Below, in pieces: positions 60,300 to 64,000 of a stretch of DNA of 64,000 bases. Position 1 is the first letter of the stretch. Each line of letters begins with the position of its first letter. The DNA is taken from contig CAUQBR010000004.1 in NCBI GenBank assembly GCA_963516475.1, forward strand, positions 72,706 to 136,705, in the 5' to 3' direction. A program made the translations under genes and the position numbers. This stretch comes from JABCPE02 sp963516475. GTDB lineage: Bacteria > Bacteroidota > Bacteroidia > Flavobacteriales > Weeksellaceae. The notes beneath the pieces are model-generated. The model saw nothing but the letters and a program-made list of their open reading frames with translations. It ran no database searches and was not told the DNA's origin.

Positions 60300-61526
60300 T
60301 CACATATATGACCTGATTTTCTGTAAAATAATTTCAGTCGCATTAGGTTGAGAATTCACAAAATCTCTTGCTTTTTCAGACATTTCATGTAGAAGCGCTT
60401 TATCTTTTAATAATTTTACAATAAATTCTAAAGCCTCTTTTTCGTTCTCAAAAGATTTCCCTCCATTGGCTCTGATGAGGTTGTCCGCTTCTGGATTTTT
60501 TTTGTAATGATTCCCAAATATCACGGGCACACCGAAAGTAGCCGCTTCTAAAATATTATGGAGACCCTTGTCATGAAAACCGCCTCCCACAACCGCCAAA
60601 TCAGCATAAGAATAAATTTTAGAAAGAAGCCCTATACTGTCTATTATCAGGATTTTAGCTGATTTTTCTTGTGTTTCTTTGGCTTTCCTTTCAGAATATT
60701 TCAAAATTTGTTTTTCGTTCTGAAACTCAATATTTCGCTTAATATCATGCGGTGCAATAATGATTTTAGCCTCTATTTTATCGGTAATTTCATCAGCGAT
60801 TTTTTCTTCTGATTTCCAAGAACTTCCAAAGACCACAAGCGGTTTTTCTCCTTTGAATTCTTGGATAAATTCCACAAAATTATCCCGATGCTGTATTTGT
60901 TTTACTCGGTCAAAACGGGTATCTCCAGAAATGGAAGACTGCACCAATCCTATATTTTTGGCAAGCTGCTCCGAGTGTACTGTCTGATGAAAAAACCAAT
61001 CTACATTTTTTTTCAGCTCGTTTACGAACCACTTTCCATAAGGTTTGAAAAAAATCTGCTTTTCATAAAACAATGCCGAAACCACAAAAATCTTCGTCCC
61101 CTTTCTGCGCAGCTCACGAAGGAGATGATACCAAAAATCGTATTTTACGGTAAAGAAAATTCTGGTGTCAAACTGAGAAATAAACTCCTGTATTGTAGAT
61201 TTTTTGTCAAACGGAAGATAGCACACTGCATCGGCAATATGCTGTTTTTTGACTACATTTTCGTAGCCAGAGGGAGAAAAAAAGGTCACTAAAATTTTAT
61301 AGTCTGGGTATTCTTTTTTTAGTTTTTCCAAGACAGGAAGCCCCTGCTCATACTCCCCAAGACTTGCCGAGTGCATCCATATCACTTTCTGATTTTTCAG
61401 CTTTTCCTGAACTATTTTCAGGCTTTCTTTTCGTCCATCCACTCCTTTTTTGGCTTTTTCATTAAACCACGAAAAAACTTTTAATCCAAAAGAAAGCAGA
61501 CAAATAAAAAGGTTATAAAAAATCAT
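60300..61526 (-). CDS. waaA: 3-deoxy-D-manno-octulosonic acid transferase
   Basis: Adds Kdo to lipid A in LPS inner-core synthesis; a GT-B enzyme of 408 aa. The N-terminal hydrophobic anchor (FYNLFICLLSFGLKVFSW) and WMHSASLGEYEQGLPVLEKL with the catalytic Glu are present, as are KYDFWYHLLRELRRKGTKIF and the donor site GGGFHDKGLHNILEAATFGV. It follows the NlpC/P60 gene by 3 bases. Confidence 0.93.
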   Translation of the reverse strand: MIFYNLFICLLSFGLKVFSWFNEKAKKGVDGRKESLKIVQEKLKNQKVIWMHSASLGEYEQGLPVLEKLKKEYPDYKILVTFFSPSGYENVVKKQHIADAVCYLPFDKKSTIQEFISQFDTRIFFTVKYDFWYHLLRELRRKGTKIFVVSALFYEKQIFFKPYGKWFVNELKKNVDWFFHQTVHSEQLAKNIGLVQSSISGDTRFDRVKQIQHRDNFVEFIQEFKGEKPLVVFGSSWKSEEKIADEITDKIEAKIIIAPHDIKRNIEFQNEKQILKYSERKAKETQEKSAKILIIDSIGLLSKIYSYADLAVVGGGFHDKGLHNILEAATFGVPVIFGNHYKKNPEADNLIRANGGKSFENEKEALEFIVKLLKDKALLHEMSEKARDFVNSQPNATEIILQKIRSYM

Positions 61527-61529
61527 TTC

Positions 61530-62258
61530 TTATGGGTTTGGGCAAATTCTTTTCACAAATCTCAGTTTGTGCGTGTGTTTGTTTTGGTCTTTGTTAAAAA
61601 TCCCTATGCAGTCCAGATCATCTATTCGCACTTTTCCGTGGGCGTGGATGATTTTCTGATTTTCCAGCATGATTCCCACATGGATAATTCTGCCTTCTTC
61701 GTTCTCAAAAAACGCCAAATCGCCAACTTCAGCCTCTTCAACAAAATCCAAAACCTCTCCCGTCTCAGCCTGCTGATACGCATCACGCGGAAGCTGGACA
61801 CCATTCACCTTATAAACAATCTGGGTAAAACCACTGCAGTCTATCCCAAAAAAACTTCTTCCGCCCCACAGATAGGGAACATTCAGGAATTCTAAGGCTG
61901 TTTTTTTTAGGTTTTCTTTATCAAAGTTATTCTTCGTATCTTCTTGATTATCAGTTTCGATTTCAGAACCTATGGAGAGGAGCGTTTTTTCTCCATTATG
62001 CTGATAATTTATAAAATTCTCTGTGACAGTTTTTGTTTTTCTTTTGATAAAATCAGCATCAGAAATCGGTGAAACCTGCTTGGTATCCACCCAGCCTTCA
62101 TATCCATCAAAATGAATTTTTATCTTCGTCCAGTTTTTATCCACTTCTAAAATATCACAGCTTTCCCCGAACAAAAGCTGAGTCACGATTTCGGCTCTGT
62201 CCGAGTTTTCCGCCCTCACAGGAGCTACTGACACACTGGCAATGGCTTTCATTATCAT
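61530..62258 (-). CDS. C40 family NlpC/P60 peptidase with SH3 domain
   Basis: A 242-residue enzyme. The N-terminal bacterial SH3 domain (ASVSVAPVRAENSDRAEIVT, about 5-65) is followed after a linker by an NlpC/P60 domain with catalytic Cys in GIDCSGFTQIVY, His in IIHVGIML and the third residue in HAHGKVR. No signal peptide is visible, so export would need another route or it acts on imported muropeptides, as YkfC-type enzymes do. It is the first gene of a unit with waaA. Confidence 0.9.
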   Translation of the reverse strand: MIMKAIASVSVAPVRAENSDRAEIVTQLLFGESCDILEVDKNWTKIKIHFDGYEGWVDTKQVSPISDADFIKRKTKTVTENFINYQHNGEKTLLSIGSEIETDNQEDTKNNFDKENLKKTALEFLNVPYLWGGRSFFGIDCSGFTQIVYKVNGVQLPRDAYQQAETGEVLDFVEEAEVGDLAFFENEEGRIIHVGIMLENQKIIHAHGKVRIDDLDCIGIFNKDQNKHTHKLRFVKRICPNP

Positions 62259-62298
62259 AATCTTTTATTTATCACTAAATCCACCTTTCCTAAAAATA

Positions 62299-62946
62299 TT
62301 ATTTCTTTCTGATGAGATTTATTCCATCTCGCAAAGGTAGTATAAGATTTTCAAAATCATCATCTTTGGAGACTATTTCGTTTAGTTCTTTTATCTTTTT
62401 GGTCATTTTACTCTTTGGATTTTCCTCCAAAACTTTCCCATACCAAAGAACATTATCAAACAGCACCACTCCGCCGCTTCTGAGTCTGGGTTTTATCAAA
62501 TTGAGATAATCCACATACGCCGCCTTGTTTCCATCTATAAAAACCAAATCATACATTTCATCTGTGTTTTGAAGAAATTCTCTTCCATCTTGAAGACAAA
62601 AATTTATTTTCTCTGCAAAATCACTTTGTGCGAAATATTTCTTGGGCAAATAGGACAATTCTTCATTGATATCCAGCGTCGTTATTCTTCCATTCTCAGC
62701 CAATCCCTCAGCCAGACAAAGCGTGGCATAGCCCGTGAAAGTCCCTATTTCTAAAACATTTTTAGGCGACAAAAGTTTAGAAATAATCGCCAAAAAACGC
62801 CCCTGCTGTTTCCCTGAAATCATATGCGGCTGCTCTGTCACACGATAAGTTTCCTCTCTCAATCTTGCCAAAATTTCTGGTTCCTGAGAGCAGTATTTCT
62901 CCAAATAATCATCCATTTCTGGACTCAATTCACTAAAAAAACTCAT
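62299..62946 (-). CDS. SAM-dependent O-methyltransferase
   Basis: A 215-residue class I methyltransferase of the O-MT/COMT-like family. SAM-binding motif I is NVLEIGTFTGYATLCLAEGL (residues about 59-78); MYDLVFIDGNKAAYVDYL provides the metal-binding Asp, and GGVVLFDNVLWYGKV the second metal ligands. Relatives methylate catechols or tRNA wobble uridine (TrmR type); which applies is unknown. A TATTTTTG box lies 20 bases upstream, next to the terminator of the ompA-like gene. Confidence 0.88.
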   Translation of the reverse strand: MSFFSELSPEMDDYLEKYCSQEPEILARLREETYRVTEQPHMISGKQQGRFLAIISKLLSPKNVLEIGTFTGYATLCLAEGLAENGRITTLDINEELSYLPKKYFAQSDFAEKINFCLQDGREFLQNTDEMYDLVFIDGNKAAYVDYLNLIKPRLRSGGVVLFDNVLWYGKVLEENPKSKMTKKIKELNEIVSKDDDFENLILPLRDGINLIRKK

Positions 62947-62966
62947 TCCTCTGATGATTTATGTGT

Positions 62967-62974
62967 CAAAAATA
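62967..62974 (-). promoter_or_regulatory. -7 promoter box of the O-methyltransferase gene
   Basis: Minus-strand TATTTTTG, 20 bases before ATG 62946; it overlaps the T tract of the upstream terminator, so it may be fortuitous. Confidence 0.3.
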
Positions 62975-62975
62975 A

Positions 62976-63003
62976 AAAAACCTTAGAGATTTCTAAGGTT
63001 TTT
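62976..63003 (-). terminator. Terminator of the OmpA-like gene
   Basis: AAAAACCTTAGA / TCTAAGGTTTTT, 12-pair stem with a 4-base loop and a T run on the minus strand, 16 bases after the stop at 63020. Confidence 0.9.
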
Positions 63004-63019
63004 CTGAATTTTAATTTCA

Positions 63020-63856
63020 CTATTTTTTCACAGGAGCTACATCCATAAGCTGCATAAATTCCTCCAGCTTCGGCATGATGATAATCTCCGTTCTTCTGTT
63101 TTCTGCTCGACCAGAAACACTCATATTAGTAGATTTAGGGTTATATTCACTTCTACCACCAGCTGTTATTCTAGATGGATTTACCCCAAATTTAGTTTGT
63201 AGAATTTTTGCTATCGCAGTTGCTCTAAGAGCCGACAGATCCCAGTTGTCTCTTGGCAAATTAGATGAATTTAACGGCACATTATCCGTATTTCCTTCTA
63301 TCAAAACAGAGTATTTATCGTAGTCATTGATTACTTTTGCTACTTTTCCTAGCACTTCTTGTGCAGCAGGAAGAACATTGTAATCTCCTGTTTTGTAAAG
63401 CATTTTATCAGAAAGTGAAATCATCACTACTCCTTTCAATACTTTTACTTCTACATCTTTATCTGCTACATTGTCCAGTGAACGCTTCATTTTATTAGAT
63501 AAAGCCAAATTCAAACTGTCATTTCTAAATTTAGCATTTGTAAGTTGTTTGATATAAGCGTTAGAAGCATTAATTTCTCCTACCAGTTTATCAATATTAG
63601 AAGAAGATTTACCTGTATTAGACAAACATGCATCTAGGGAAGATTTTAGAGATGCGCTTTGCTCTTTTAGCAAGTTATTTTCACTAAGCAAACTAGCGTT
63701 TTTAGCCTTTAAATCTTGGATTTCTCTCTGTCTTTCGGCTACATTCTCTATTGCTTGTTTATAGTTGCTATTAAGTATATCATACTGTTTTTTACTAACA
63801 CAAGATGTCGCTGTAAGTGCCACCGTACCGATGACAAACATTTTCATTAATTTCAT
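63020..63856 (-). CDS. OmpA family peptidoglycan-binding lipoprotein
   Basis: A 278-residue outer-membrane lipoprotein. Signal MKLMKMFVIGTVALTATSC puts the lipid on Cys19. A coiled coil (about residues 25-125, with heptad-like ENVAERQREIQDLKAKNASL) is followed by the OmpA C-terminal domain with the usual motifs IEGNTDNVPL, LRATAIAKILQ, GVNPSRITAGG and RAENRRTEII. It probably ties the outer membrane to peptidoglycan. An in-frame Met at residue 5 is an alternative start. Confidence 0.93.
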   Translation of the reverse strand: MKLMKMFVIGTVALTATSCVSKKQYDILNSNYKQAIENVAERQREIQDLKAKNASLLSENNLLKEQSASLKSSLDACLSNTGKSSSNIDKLVGEINASNAYIKQLTNAKFRNDSLNLALSNKMKRSLDNVADKDVEVKVLKGVVMISLSDKMLYKTGDYNVLPAAQEVLGKVAKVINDYDKYSVLIEGNTDNVPLNSSNLPRDNWDLSALRATAIAKILQTKFGVNPSRITAGGRSEYNPKSTNMSVSGRAENRRTEIIIMPKLEEFMQLMDVAPVKK

Positions 63857-63884
63857 ATCATCAAAATATTTAAATTACGCTGCC

Positions 63885-63892
63885 CAAAGGTA
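63885..63892 (-). promoter_or_regulatory. -7 promoter box of the OmpA-like gene
   Basis: Minus-strand TACCTTTG fits TAnnTTTG, 28 bases before the ATG at 63856. Confidence 0.5.
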
Positions 63893-63930
63893 ACAATTTT
63901 ATTTGATATAACGGACTTTATCTCTATTTA

Positions 63931-63954
63931 TTGTTATTGTTATTGTTATTGTTA
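63931..63954. repeat. Hexanucleotide repeat (TTGTTA)4
   Basis: Four perfect copies of TTGTTA, with one imperfect unit (TTTTTA) after them and TTTA before. It lies just upstream of the TACTTTTG box of the right-edge gene and about 75 bases upstream of the OmpA-like gene. Confidence 0.85.
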
Positions 63955-63961
63955 TTTTTAT

Positions 63962-63969
63962 TACTTTTG
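63962..63969 (+). promoter_or_regulatory. -7 promoter box of the right-edge gene
   Basis: TACTTTTG fits TAnnTTTG and ends 4 bases before ATG 63974. A TTG from the hexanucleotide repeat stands 22 (63937-63939) or 16 (63943-63945) bases upstream. Confidence 0.45.
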
Positions 63970-63973
63970 TCTT

Positions 63974-64000
63974 ATGCTTAGTCTTGATTCTTTTAATGAA
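63974..64000 (+). CDS. Start of a gene running off the window
   Basis: Nine open codons (MLSLDSFNE) directly behind a promoter box, cut by the window edge. Too short to identify. The promoter context is the only support. Confidence 0.4.

Noticed and set aside
63920..63960. TTGTTA array as a CRISPR or satellite element
   Set aside because: Units are six bases without spacers; it is a simple-sequence repeat.
1..64000. Prophage, insertion sequence, integron, rRNA or tRNA genes
   Set aside because: No transposase, integrase, phage structural gene, terminal inverted repeat or recognisable structural RNA was seen on reading both strands; a tRNA scan could not be run, so short RNA genes cannot be wholly excluded.

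Overview
The window comes from a low-GC member of the Bacteroidota, most likely a flavobacterium of the Weeksellaceae (Chryseobacterium group). The evidence is the Bacteroidota promoter signature (TAnnTTTG at -7, often with TTG about 19-21 bases upstream) in front of many genes, the near absence of Shine-Dalgarno sites, an rpoC-DUF3467 linkage, a DUF3078 outer-membrane protein, a LemA/TPM cluster and flavobacterial versions of coaX, feoAB and the psd-type decarboxylase. The genus call is inference from protein appearance only.

Layout. 1-4060: the 5' part of a phosphoglucosamine/phosphomannomutase gene (cut by the left edge), a feoA-feoB-small Cys-rich protein iron operon, and ogt. 4084-10042: a DKNYY-repeat protein, a NatAB-like ABC exporter, a TIGR01212-type radical SAM protein, a macro-domain protein, an internally deleted acetyltransferase remnant and a small membrane protein. 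10157-20582: a DUF3467 gene, rpoC and rpoB on the minus strand, and trigger factor on the plus strand, separated by about 510 bases without a gene; rplJ/rplL, which usually precede rpoB, are absent. 20650-29415: a ClbS/DfsB-like protein, a secreted metzincin-like protease, an unknown gene, dprA-mnmA, a MORN/YwqK-like lipoprotein, coaX and an M1 peptidase. 29418-33535: a membrane protein divergent from pabB-pabC, tadA, and a polytopic membrane protein. 33686-39865: a tetR-tolC-adaptor-RND permease efflux operon. 39994-46637: an LptF/G permease, birA, and a rsfS-ftsH-LUD-cdsA-psd cluster (ribosome silencing, membrane proteolysis, phospholipid synthesis). 46670-53512: nrnA, a lipoprotein, lepA, an ECF sigma / anti-sigma / Spy-like operon, rpmH, and two AT-rich unknown genes. 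53613-56980: DUF3078, two tandem TonB-C-like genes of which one is broken, and prfA. 57039-63856: bactofilin plus membrane-anchored M23 peptidase, LemA with two TPM proteins, waaA, an NlpC/P60 peptidase, an O-methyltransferase and an OmpA-type lipoprotein. The right edge holds a hexanucleotide repeat in front of a gene that runs out of the window.

Most of the window is ordinary housekeeping chromosome. No prophage, insertion sequence, CRISPR array, rRNA or tRNA gene was seen. The more unusual items are the two decayed genes (acetyltransferase remnant and disrupted TonB-C copy), the split of rpoBC from its usual ribosomal-protein neighbours, the (TTGTTA)4 repeat next to a promoter, several nearly leaderless genes, the metzincin-like protease, and the AT-rich orphan genes. 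I did not find a clear multi-gene system that I would call new; the best candidates are listed as findings with modest scores.
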